Shown: in pieces, positions 1 to 5,721 of the stretch
Numbering within the stretch: the first letter of the stretch is position 1
How the letters are laid out: each line of letters begins with the position of its first letter
DNA from: Acidobacteriota bacterium
GTDB lineage: Bacteria > Acidobacteriota > Terriglobia > Terriglobales > Acidobacteriaceae
Length of the DNA stretch: 5,778 bases
Assembly (NCBI GenBank): GCA_021805955.1
Contig: JAJZDO010000922.1
Coordinates: 1 to 5,778 of the forward strand
Direction of reading: 5' to 3'
Notes under the pieces: generated by a model
What the model saw: the letters and a program-made list of their open reading frames with translations, nothing else
Database searches by the model: none
What the model was told of the DNA's origin: nothing
Translations under genes and position numbers: made by a program

Positions 1-73
1 ATATACAAGTCAGCATCTTCTTCAACGACACGCGTTTTCGGTTCCTTCTCCGGTTTGTGGTGTGTGTCTGCAT
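1..73 (-). CDS. Partial start of a small protein, possibly VirB3/TrbD-like
   Basis: An ATG at 71-73 on the minus strand is preceded by AGGGG with a 6-nt spacer. It opens a frame with no stop through the left edge (24 codons visible). The visible N-terminus, MQTHTTNR followed by a basic stretch, would suit a VirB3/TrbD protein, whose gene normally follows virB2/trbC; VirB3-type proteins often begin with a short polar segment containing an N-R pair. The gap from the pilin stop codon is 55 bp. Too little is visible to assign the family. A second minus-strand frame here is also open but has no start codon after its last stop, which leaves room for a frameshift. The identity rests mainly on position in the operon. 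Confidence 0.4.
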   Translation of the reverse strand, partial: MQTHTTNRRRNRKRVSLKKMLTCI

Positions 74-128
74 CGAAGGCCCCTCACACTTGAGAAATAT
101 GAATACTGGCAGTTGCGGTTCGGGAACT

Positions 129-491
129 TTAGATTCCCCAGAGCCAGCTCAGGACATTGACCGCAAGCACGGCGATGCCGGTCCCGGCGGCCACGCCGGC
201 CAGCGCCTTCTTTGCACCCGGCTCGCCATGCGCAAACTGATAGCCGCCGATCACAATGGCGATTAGGCTCGCCACCCTGGCAACCGTCCCAGTAAAGAGG
301 AGCTGGAGCGCGGTGAACCCTGTATCGAATGGCGATCCGCTCTGCGCAAGCGCGGCGAGTGGGAAGAGAAGCGGCAGCGCCACCATCAGAATCGTCGGCC
401 ACCAGCGGCAGCGATGTTTTTCAGACAGCGCTTCGGAAGACTTCCTGCCCGGCTTCTGCGGTAAGCTATCGGGAATCCTTTGTGGAATCAT
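129..491 (-). CDS. VirB2/TrbC-family conjugative pilin precursor
   Basis: Predicted major pilin subunit of a type IV secretion conjugation machine, inserted in the inner membrane and then assembled into the pilus. The product is 120 residues. A polar n-region (1-31) precedes a hydrophobic signal core (about 32-48) ending in ALA-Q, with predicted signal peptidase I cleavage after residue 49. The mature protein is about 71 residues with two hydrophobic helices (about 60-85 and 97-118). A short loop containing GEPGAKK joins them, the standard VirB2/TrbC hairpin. A long signal and a small two-helix mature domain fit the family. The ATG at 489-491 is chosen because GGAGG (497-501) lies 5 nt upstream and overlaps the alternative GTG start at 495-497. 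The next gene of the operon probably starts at 73. A motif shared with the xis promoter lies upstream. Confidence 0.85.
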   Translation of the reverse strand: MIPQRIPDSLPQKPGRKSSEALSEKHRCRWWPTILMVALPLLFPLAALAQSGSPFDTGFTALQLLFTGTVARVASLIAIVIGGYQFAHGEPGAKKALAGVAAGTGIAVLAVNVLSWLWGI

Positions 492-496
492 TGGCA

Positions 497-501
497 CCTC
501 C
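497..501 (-). promoter_or_regulatory. Ribosome binding site of the pilin gene
   Basis: GGAGG on the minus strand lies 5 nt upstream of the ATG at 489-491. It overlaps the GTG codon at 495-497, which would otherwise be a longer start, so it decides in favour of the ATG. Confidence 0.7.
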
Positions 502-554
502 GACGGCCCAGAATTTCTCCGTCACGTGCCAAAAGTTAGCGCCGCTTTTCCGAT

Positions 555-601
555 CCGTCCAAGACTTCTTGTCTATGGCGCCATATACCGCAGCTATGGC
601 C
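555..601 (-). promoter_or_regulatory. Bipartite operator/promoter motif upstream of the pilin operon
   Basis: Read on the minus strand, this contains a CCATAG box (594-599), a second CCATAG box (573-578) exactly 21 bp further on, then ACAAGAAGTC and TTGGAC (557-562). The same arrangement with identical spacing lies upstream of the excisionase gene at 3817-3863. The pilin copy also contains a perfect palindrome, CAAGA-AG-TCTTG (560-571). TTGGAC could act as a -35 box: TAACTT (533-538) follows after 18 bp and keeps the conserved TA...T positions of a -10 element. The pilin ATG is 63 bp downstream. Conservation of both sequence and spacing at two separate promoters is seen directly. Binding by a regulator is inferred. 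Confidence 0.65.
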
Positions 602-756
602 AATTGTGCATGTCTGCGCTATGACCATGCCATCGATGAACTCCGCATGGAAATGGGTCGATGCTACGTTTCCTTCGTCTCGATTTGCGACTTGGACCAA
701 TCGAACATCACTCCCGGCTATATGCGCGTTTATTAGGGGCTGACGGCCCTTGATTT

Positions 757-993
757 TTAGCGTGTGGCCCAGTCGTCGGGATGCATGCTGATGTAAGCGC
801 GGGCCGCAGCGCGGACTTCTGAATCGACAGTTGACGGGTCTACCCTTCCGTCCGCACCCAGCCGCACGCGGTCCAGTGCTTGAATTGTGAAGGGCGACCT
901 GAGTACCAGCCTTTTCATCCCTACCGCCCGCTTCAGCCCAATGATTGCATCGTGAAGGTCAATCCCGAGAATCTTTTCCGATTCCATAGCCAT
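757..993 (-). CDS. Hypothetical 78-residue protein
   Basis: I do not recognise the family. The product is small and soluble-looking, with no signal peptide or membrane segment. It has an N-terminal acidic/amphipathic part (KILGIDLHDAIIGLK), a central basic stretch (MKRLVLRSPF) and a C-terminal part with DSEVRAAARAYISMHPDDW. The ATG at 991-993 has GAGGAG (3-nt spacer after the full hexamer, 5 nt after GAGG), which is a good ribosome binding site and the main reason to believe the gene. A second ATG two codons in (985-987) could also serve. It is read in the same direction as the pilin operon but ends 265 bp before the pilin start, with a putative promoter between, so it need not be cotranscribed. 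It diverges from the 474-residue gene across about 100 bp. It may be ICE cargo or a small regulator, but nothing in the sequence says which. Confidence 0.6.
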   Translation of the reverse strand: MAMESEKILGIDLHDAIIGLKRAVGMKRLVLRSPFTIQALDRVRLGADGRVDPSTVDSEVRAAARAYISMHPDDWATR

Positions 994-1021
994 TCGCTCC
1001 TCAATAAAGGCTAAACCGAAC

Positions 1022-1035
1022 CGACGTACGACGTA
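1022..1035. repeat. Tandem 7-bp repeat in a divergent promoter region
   Basis: CGACGTA occurs twice with no gap (1022-1028 and 1029-1035), between the divergent starts of the 78-residue and 474-residue genes. It might be a small operator. It is short enough to be chance. Confidence 0.35.
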
Positions 1036-1094
1036 AGTAGGCCCACTATTCCCGCTGTCGGACTGAGTGGCATTTGCTGTATCTTCAATTCGTT

Positions 1095-2519
1095 ATGAAG
1101 GAACTGATTGCCCACCAGCGGAATCTGTTCGCGGTCCTTGAAGAGCTCTTCGAGCGCGCGACTGGAACGAGCCCGAAGAAGTTCGCTCCCTTGAGTCAAT
1201 TCACGGAAAAAGTGAGATCGTTGAGTTCGAGAGCGACTGACGTGCAAAAAGCGTTCGAGTGGGCCGAGCCCGAACTTAACAGGGTCTACAGAACTGTGGA
1301 ACCCTACCAGCACGCTGCGGAATTGGGTGGGATCAAAGCGGTCATGGGTGGAGGCGCCCACTTCAGGACGACGCAATTCGCCGCAGCCAAGAGAATGGTT
1401 CTCTACACCGATTCGGTTCTGATCCCGGACCCCATTTTCGCTTTGATCGAAGCTGAGCGCCCAGAGGAAAGATTCCGTTCGGTTCGAATCCTGGAGGAAA
1501 TGTTCTTTATTCTCCGGCTGAAGCCCCTCGTTGACGCGGACCTCGGCATCCCGCCAGTGCTCGTATTTCCCAGTTTTGACAGGTTTCTTCAGCAACACGA
1601 CCAAACAAGCCGTGAAAAGCTCACAGAATTCGTGGGAGGCACACTGGGCGTCCTTCTCAATCTCCCGCTGACCTGTATTGAGGATGCGGTGGCATTTGCG
1701 ACCGCGCATCCGGAAGAATTCCTGGACGCTGTGAGAGTCAAGCAACTACTGGTCGCGCCTGGCGGGCCGATTGGGGAGCCTCTCGACGAAGCCCTGCGCC
1801 GTTACATCAGCGAGATTGGGGAATGGCGCACTCCCTCTTACATGTCCTTTATGAGCAGCCTCTCGGACGCGCAAAAGGTCTGCAACGCTTTACTGGAGAG
1901 GCTCGAACCCCAGTTCCACTTGATTGAAAACTCAATCGCGATGAGGGCGCAGCCTCTTCTATCGGTAGAACAGCAAGCTTATTATTTCAAATTGTGCGCA
2001 GCGGCCTGTAGTGATTCTCTTGAGAGAAGATTGACGATCTCCGCCACCACGCGGGCAATGATCGACGCTTTAGCAACTCAACAGTTCGAATGGCTGTCGA
2101 ATGCAACAATCGAAGCGCTCGTAGAAATGCGCCTCAATAATGAGAACGAACATTTCAGGAAGCGTTTAGCCGAATCAACCTCGATTCTGCGGGATGCAGA
2201 TTTCGAAGATATAGACCGGGTTGCGGCAGAGGTAGCCTCGGGAATTGGGGGACTCCTGAACGATTACCGCAGTGAAGCAAAGAGGCTCGATGAGAAATAT
2301 CGGCGCAAATACAGTGGCTTGGCAGGTGCTAGCTGGCTTTCTTTGGGCGCGTTTCTTATACCGTACCTCGCGCCGCTCGTCGCGGCGGTACCGGGACTCA
2401 CACTAGCTGGAAAATATGCCATGACAAAGATCGAGGAGACGGGCGAACGAAAGGATCTCGCCAACTCGCTCATAGGTATATTGGCAAATGCGCAAAATGA
2501 TCAGGGCGAGGCAGAGTAG
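1095..2519 (+). CDS. Large hypothetical protein with hydrophobic segment near the C-terminus, probable cargo gene
   Basis: Unrecognised family, 474 residues from ATG 1095. There is no signal peptide. Most of the chain looks alpha-helical and soluble. Recognisable stretches are a charged amphipathic N-terminus (1-60), a GG-rich turn (78-88), a mixed hydrophobic core (about 97-165, with LVFPSFDRF), a helical middle (195-320) and a strongly charged helical region (about 335-408, with NNENEHFRKR and EAKRLDEKYRRK) that may be coiled coil. A hydrophobic stretch (about 412-440) follows, rich in Leu, Ala, Gly and Pro, able to form one or two membrane helices, and then a short polar tail. The start is uncertain: the ATG has no clear Shine-Dalgarno sequence, a TTG at 1074 is in frame with GAGTGG just upstream, and the frame stays open back to 1041. 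The gene stands alone between the conjugation and integration modules, a place typical for cargo. A defence role is possible but unsupported by any motif I can name. Confidence 0.75.
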   Translation: MKELIAHQRNLFAVLEELFERATGTSPKKFAPLSQFTEKVRSLSSRATDVQKAFEWAEPELNRVYRTVEPYQHAAELGGIKAVMGGGAHFRTTQFAAAKRMVLYTDSVLIPDPIFALIEAERPEERFRSVRILEEMFFILRLKPLVDADLGIPPVLVFPSFDRFLQQHDQTSREKLTEFVGGTLGVLLNLPLTCIEDAVAFATAHPEEFLDAVRVKQLLVAPGGPIGEPLDEALRRYISEIGEWRTPSYMSFMSSLSDAQKVCNALLERLEPQFHLIENSIAMRAQPLLSVEQQAYYFKLCAAACSDSLERRLTISATTRAMIDALATQQFEWLSNATIEALVEMRLNNENEHFRKRLAESTSILRDADFEDIDRVAAEVASGIGGLLNDYRSEAKRLDEKYRRKYSGLAGASWLSLGAFLIPYLAPLVAAVPGLTLAGKYAMTKIEETGERKDLANSLIGILANAQNDQGEAE

Positions 2520-2655
2520 TCGCGATTTCCAGCTTATCCCCGCAGTGGATGGTCATAGCTACCCGAAAGCGGCATGTGTTTATTCAGCTAACGCGATGAA
2601 AGCTCAACTGACGCATTCAGACCAATGTGCTCATTCAGGAGCCGCAGTGAATTGC

Positions 2656-3609
2656 TCATGCAAGCAACGTCATCTGAAGATCATTCGTATGTTTCCTGTT
2701 AGGCGTGCGTTTGGCGGGTTTGAAGTTGCTTGCTTTCCTGAAATGACGGATCAAGACCGGAAATGCGGGATGCTCCGCATGGACGGGATGCACAAAGGCA
2801 GTGTCCGCAGTCCATTTGATGTTTGCTATGGGCCGCGTCGTGAGGTTTGGTTCAAGCGGCGTTTTCTGGTCGATCAACGCCAGCCCACTGCTGCTCTGCA
2901 CCATCCACTGAATGTCCATTGGTGTCGTTGCCAGACAGGCCACGTCCGGCGTAATTCCAATCTCTCCCAGCATTTCCATCAGGCGAGCGTGCGCCTCGTG
3001 ATGCGCTTCAGGATTGCGAAATATTTTCAGCCTCTTCGTAAGCTCTGATGGCTGAATCTCGATTTGCTGCGCCAGCGGGTCATCGGCACGCATGCAGACG
3101 ACCAGTAGAGCAGACGCAACCGGTTCCACAAGCCATTGGTCACCGCTGATTGGAAGAGGGAGTACTGCCGCCTCGAGGCTTTTCTCCTCCATGCGGCGAA
3201 GGATTTGTGCCGGATCGCCGCCGTGAAACTGCGTCTCGCAGCCAGGAAACAGGCTGGCGTAGGCATCACTCAGAGAGCGCAGAACATTCTGCTGGACAAA
3301 GCAGGAGAAGCCGATTCTCAAGGGCGGAACCTCTCCGCAATGGACTGCGCGAGCGGCCTGGATGATCTCGTTTCTCAACTTCACCGCTTCGATCGCATAG
3401 GAAACGATCATTTGCCCGGCGGGCGTGATGCGCACTCCGTCGTGATGGCGCACGAAGATCTGAATGCCGATGCCGTCTTCGAGGTCTTTGATCTGCTTGC
3501 TCAGCGAGGGCTGCGCCAGAAAGAGCCGCTCAGCGGCGCGCGTGAAATTCCCGGTCTCGGCGATGGCCGCGATGTACTTCAGGTGGCGAAACTCGACTAG
3601 ATCGAACAT
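2656..3609 (-). CDS. LysR-family transcriptional regulator
   Basis: Cytoplasmic DNA-binding regulator, 317 residues, close to the usual LTTR length of about 300. The N-terminal winged helix-turn-helix is clear. FRHLKYIAAIAETGNFTRAA (7-26) is followed by QPSLSKQIKDLE (33-44) as recognition helix, then the wing with ITPAG (61-65). A linker helix (about 66-90) leads to the effector-binding fold starting at PLRIGFSCF (96-104), with a second lobe near residues 160-265. The ATG at 3607-3609 is chosen because it begins directly before the conserved domain and has GGAG 9 nt upstream. The open frame continues 38 codons further to a TTG at 3723, which would overlap the likely promoter. It is transcribed away from xis across a 365-bp region and converges on the 474-residue gene with 136 bp between stops. 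LTTRs usually act on a divergent neighbour, so control of the xis-int promoter is a reasonable inference. The coinducer is unknown. Confidence 0.93.
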   Translation of the reverse strand: MFDLVEFRHLKYIAAIAETGNFTRAAERLFLAQPSLSKQIKDLEDGIGIQIFVRHHDGVRITPAGQMIVSYAIEAVKLRNEIIQAARAVHCGEVPPLRIGFSCFVQQNVLRSLSDAYASLFPGCETQFHGGDPAQILRRMEEKSLEAAVLPLPISGDQWLVEPVASALLVVCMRADDPLAQQIEIQPSELTKRLKIFRNPEAHHEAHARLMEMLGEIGITPDVACLATTPMDIQWMVQSSSGLALIDQKTPLEPNLTTRPIANIKWTADTAFVHPVHAEHPAFPVLIRHFRKASNFKPAKRTPNRKHTNDLQMTLLA

Positions 3610-3717
3610 GCCTCGGCACTCCAAAACCGAAGGCAGCGCGCAAAGAACTTCAGAAAATGCAGGTCGAACTTTTTGCTTCCATCTTTTCTGCTCCAGATTC
3701 GGTGAGCTTTCTGTCGC

Positions 3718-3723
3718 TGTCAA
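3718..3723 (-). promoter_or_regulatory. Possible -35 box of the lysR-type gene
   Basis: TTGACA on the minus strand is a perfect sigma-70 -35 hexamer, 108 bp upstream of the regulator ATG. The hexamer 17 bp downstream (GAATCT) is a poor -10, so this is tentative. Confidence 0.25.
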
Positions 3724-3766
3724 TTGGGCACTTTTTTGTTCCCCTGACTTGCGCGCGCAGGTGCGG

Positions 3767-3780
3767 CTATAGACAGAAGC
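3767..3780 (+). repeat. Extra half-site related to the CCATAG box
   Basis: CTATAGACAGAAGC closely resembles the conserved boxes CCATAGACCGAAGG (3819-3832) and CCATAGACAGGAAG (3840-3853). It starts 52 bp, about five helical turns, before the first of them. It may be an auxiliary operator, or an operator serving the divergent lysR-type gene. Confidence 0.4.
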
Positions 3781-3816
3781 TATCGCACCCCCTCAAAACG
3801 CCGGATTTGTGGGCCT

Positions 3817-3863
3817 GTCCATAGACCGAAGGCATGGCTCCATAGACAGGAAGTATTGGACAG
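3817..3863 (+). promoter_or_regulatory. Bipartite operator/promoter motif upstream of xis-int
   Basis: CCATAG boxes at 3819-3824 and 3840-3845 are exactly 21 bp apart. The second continues into ACAGGAAGTA and TTGGAC (3856-3861). The copy before the pilin operon (555-601, minus) aligns without gaps over 47 positions: 33 of 38 positions match outside a 9-bp spacer that is completely different. The two flanking heptamers CCTGTCC (3814-3820) and GGACAGG (3858-3864) also form a perfect inverted pair here. The xis start codon lies 111 bp beyond the motif. No good -10 follows TTGGAC at this site, so the motif is better read as a regulator binding site than as a plain promoter. Confidence 0.65.
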
Positions 3864-3962
3864 GAGTGCAAATTCGCCGGACTCTGAGGAAAAGACGGTC
3901 ATCGAGATTCGCCGCAGCATTCAAAGCGAGCCAACCGAGTGAAGTTTCCGATGACCCTTCCC

Positions 3963-3970
3963 AGGAGGTG
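3963..3970 (+). promoter_or_regulatory. Ribosome binding site of the excisionase-like gene
   Basis: AGGAGGTG is a near-perfect Shine-Dalgarno sequence, with AGGAGG 6 nt before the ATG at 3975. It is the strongest such site in the window and fixes this start. Confidence 0.8.
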
Positions 3971-3974
3971 AGTC

Positions 3975-4280
3975 ATGTCTACAGCAACCTCACGAACCAG
4001 CAATCTTCTTTATCCACCAGCGCAGGCTAAAAATTCTGTCTCAGAGCGGGTGGTTGGGATCGATACAAATCGGGACGAACGCCTGTTAAATGCGCGGCAG
4101 GTGGCTGACAGGCTGGGCGTGTCGGAGCGGTTCATTCGTGACCATACAACGCGGCGGTCTCCCAGGATTCCCGCCGTGAAGCTGGGAAAGCTCATTCGCT
4201 ATCGCCGCGCCGATGTCGATCTCTTCATGGCGGAGTTGGACACGCTTTCCTCTTTCCGTCGCTCTCGACTTGGTGTATGA
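3975..4280 (+). CDS. Excisionase-like helix-turn-helix DNA-binding protein
   Basis: Small DNA-binding protein of the excisionase/AlpA-like HTH_17 type (MerR-like winged helix), 101 residues. Residues 37-57, LLNARQVADRLGVSERFIRDH, form the helix-turn-helix. The wing and closing part KLGKLIRYRRADVDLFM (69-85) follows, as is typical of this fold. The first 35 residues are polar and probably disordered, and a short basic tail ends the protein. Xis-type proteins bend attachment-site DNA and bias the integrase towards excision; many also act as transcription regulators. The int gene starts 52 bp downstream on the same strand, so the pair is probably one operon read from the motif-bearing region upstream. 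The alternative is a general AlpA-type transcriptional activator of int. Confidence 0.85.
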   Translation: MSTATSRTSNLLYPPAQAKNSVSERVVGIDTNRDERLLNARQVADRLGVSERFIRDHTTRRSPRIPAVKLGKLIRYRRADVDLFMAELDTLSSFRRSRLGV

Positions 4281-4321
4281 AGGAATTGTTCTCCACGATC
4301 AGGGAAGGACGCCGGGCTATA

Positions 4322-4325
4322 GGAG
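4322..4325 (+). promoter_or_regulatory. Ribosome binding site of the integrase gene
   Basis: GGAG lies 7 nt upstream of ATG 4333. It supports this start over the in-frame ATG at 4213 inside xis. Confidence 0.6.
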
Positions 4326-4332
4326 AACAGCC

Positions 4333-5640
4333 ATGGCAATGAAGTATCAGAAAGGTACCGTCTACCTGCGAGGGCAGAAGGTGAAGATGTGGTATGGGAA
4401 GTACACCGTGTACTTTCGCAATGAAACAGGAAAGGAGGCTAGCAAGAGACGCAATGTCCCGCTCTGTCCAAAGGCTGGAACGCCGAAGTGGAAAGCGGAG
4501 CAGATGTTGCATACGATCATTCTCAATGAGACCGGAGTTCCAGCCAAAACTTCCAGCATCACAGCGGATGAGTCTGTAACGTTTCGCTGGTTTGTGGAGG
4601 AACGCTACATTCCCATGCGACAGGGGGCATGGAGTCCGGCATATCGAAAGATCAATTCCTACGAGATTCAACACTATCTCGTGAATCACTTTGGCCGAAT
4701 TCCGCTCAATCAGCTTGGAACATTTGAGATTCAAGTCTGGTTGAACAAGCTGGCTGGAAGTTATTCCCAGTCGGTCGTCCGTCACTGCTATATCAACATT
4801 CGTTCGATCATGCATATGGCCGTAAAACTGAACTTTCTGCCCAAAGATCCGGCAGAGGATGTCATCATGCCGCAGACCAAGCCGGTTGAGAAACCCCGGA
4901 TGACGCGGGAGCAAATTCTTGCGTTGATCGGGGGGATTCAAGACCTGCACGACTTGTGTCTGATGTACGTTGGCATATTCTGCGGTCCGCGTGCCAGTGA
5001 GGTTCTGGGTCTGCAATGGAAGTCCTGGACGGGTAGCGCGTTGGTTCCGCACGGGACTGCGTTCGAGGGGCAGTTTTATCCTGGCCGGTTCAAGAACCGC
5101 TCCAGTCAGGCTCCCATCGGCGTGCCGGAGCAGGTGCGGCCCATCATCGAAGCGTGGAAGCGAGGTTGTGCCGATCCGTCGCCGGAGGCTTTGATGTTTC
5201 CCACGTTCGGTCGGGGGGAGCGGAAAGGCGAAGCGGTACCGCGCTGGGGCAAGAACTTCCTGAAATGGCGGATTCGTCCGATTGCCAGGAAGGTCGGCAT
5301 CCCAGATCGCCTTGTCACCTTTCAGGTGATGCGACGGACACTGGGGACCGACATGCAGAAGCACGGCTCAATCAAAGACGCGCAAGGGGCACTCCGACAC
5401 GCCAGCATCAAGACCACTGGCGATGTCTACGTGCAGACTATCGAGGACAGCGTGCTGGGCGCGATGAACTCCCGTACAACTGGAATTCTTGCAGGATGGG
5501 AACATCCAGCTTTGACGGATAGAACCACGCCCGTGCAGGACACAAAGGAAGCGGATAAAAGGAGAAATTCCGTGCGGGTTTCACTACAACTGGACCAAGT
5601 TGGACCAAGCAGCGAAGGGAGGGTGAGTGCAAGTGCTTGA
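4333..5640 (+). CDS. int: Tyrosine recombinase / phage-type integrase
   Basis: Site-specific recombinase of 435 residues, expected to catalyse integration and excision at tRNA-Asn. The N-terminal part (1-75) resembles an arm-binding domain. The core-binding SAM-like domain covers about 83-180. The catalytic domain runs from about 187: box I Arg220 in GPRASEVLGLQW, probable hairpin Lys254, box II Arg334 in QVMRRTLGTD, His356 in LRHAS, and the nucleophile Tyr366 in GDVYVQ. The usual His of the HxxR motif is Gln331. ATG 4333 is chosen because GGAG lies 7 nt upstream and the MAMKYQKG start fits the family. The frame is open back to ATG 4213, but that would overlap xis by 68 bp without a ribosome binding site. 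The low-complexity C-terminal tail (about 395-435) is encoded by DNA next to the attachment site, and the stop is 6 bp from the tRNA. Confidence 0.93.
   Translation: MAMKYQKGTVYLRGQKVKMWYGKYTVYFRNETGKEASKRRNVPLCPKAGTPKWKAEQMLHTIILNETGVPAKTSSITADESVTFRWFVEERYIPMRQGAWSPAYRKINSYEIQHYLVNHFGRIPLNQLGTFEIQVWLNKLAGSYSQSVVRHCYINIRSIMHMAVKLNFLPKDPAEDVIMPQTKPVEKPRMTREQILALIGGIQDLHDLCLMYVGIFCGPRASEVLGLQWKSWTGSALVPHGTAFEGQFYPGRFKNRSSQAPIGVPEQVRPIIEAWKRGCADPSPEALMFPTFGRGERKGEAVPRWGKNFLKWRIRPIARKVGIPDRLVTFQVMRRTLGTDMQKHGSIKDAQGALRHASIKTTGDVYVQTIEDSVLGAMNSRTTGILAGWEHPALTDRTTPVQDTKEADKRRNSVRVSLQLDQVGPSSEGRVSASA
5590..5609 (+). repeat. Tandem 10-bp repeat near the attachment site
   Basis: YTGGACCAAG occurs twice back to back (5590-5599 and 5600-5609), inside the integrase C-terminal codons and about 40 bp from the tRNA end. 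Tandem short repeats flanking an att core are typical arm-type integrase or Xis binding sites. A related TTGGACCAA also occurs at 692-700. Confidence 0.4.
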
Positions 5641-5645
5641 AAAGA

Positions 5646-5721
<76 letters not shown>

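Larger units (their letters stand above)
3610..3974. other. Divergent intergenic region between lysR-type gene and xis
   Basis: This 365-bp non-coding stretch should hold promoters for both directions. The lysR side contains TTGACA (3718-3723, minus), which resembles a -35 box, without a convincing -10. The xis side contains the bipartite CCATAG motif (3817-3863), an extra related box at 3767-3780, and the inverted pair CCTGTCC (3814-3820) and GGACAGG (3858-3864). Short open frames crossing it, such as GTG 3809 to 4030, lack a ribosome binding site and run through the repeats, so I do not call them genes. Confidence 0.6.

Noticed and set aside
22..402. Minus-strand open frame overlapping the pilin gene
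   Set aside because: Cys- and Arg-rich product in another frame of the pilin gene, without a ribosome binding site.
329..736. Plus-strand frame across the pilin 5' end and its promoter region
   Set aside because: Antisense to the pilin in its first part, no good start signal, and it crosses the conserved regulatory motif.
735..757. Possible hairpin with a T-rich tail just after the 78-residue gene
   Set aside because: The GC stem is only about 4 bp. The T-run is on the plus-strand side, where no gene ends, so it does not work as a terminator for the minus-strand gene.
1011..1745. Minus-strand open frame (244 codons) opposite the 474-residue gene
   Set aside because: Low-complexity product with many His, Arg and Glu and no domain. 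The plus-strand frame is far longer and more protein-like.
2520..2655. Terminator between the two convergent genes
   Set aside because: Only weak 5-bp inverted repeats (for example ATTCA/TGAAT) and no T-run were seen.
2488..3048. Plus-strand frame running into the lysR-type gene
   Set aside because: Mostly antisense to the regulator, with a non-protein-like composition.
3136..3600. Plus-strand frame opposite the lysR-type gene
   Set aside because: Shadow of the GC-biased third codon positions of the regulator.
3610..3723. N-terminal extension of the LysR-type protein to a TTG start
   Set aside because: LTTRs begin a few residues before the helix-turn-helix, and this TTG is itself part of a likely -35 box.
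3809..4030. GTG-start frame between lysR-type gene and xis
   Set aside because: No ribosome binding site, runs through the repeat boxes and overlaps the well-supported xis start in another frame.
4213..4332. N-terminal extension of the integrase by 40 codons
   Set aside because: It overlaps xis and has no ribosome binding site. The ATG at 4333 has one and starts where the family-like sequence begins.
4225..5364. Long minus-strand open frame (379 codons) opposite the integrase
   Set aside because: It is antisense to a clear integrase with all catalytic motifs. The product has no recognisable domain and looks like a codon-bias shadow.
1..5640. Second copy of the tRNA-Asn 3' end (other att site)
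   Set aside because: Reading both strands for the T-arm and acceptor sequence found no other copy, so the far junction is not in this window.
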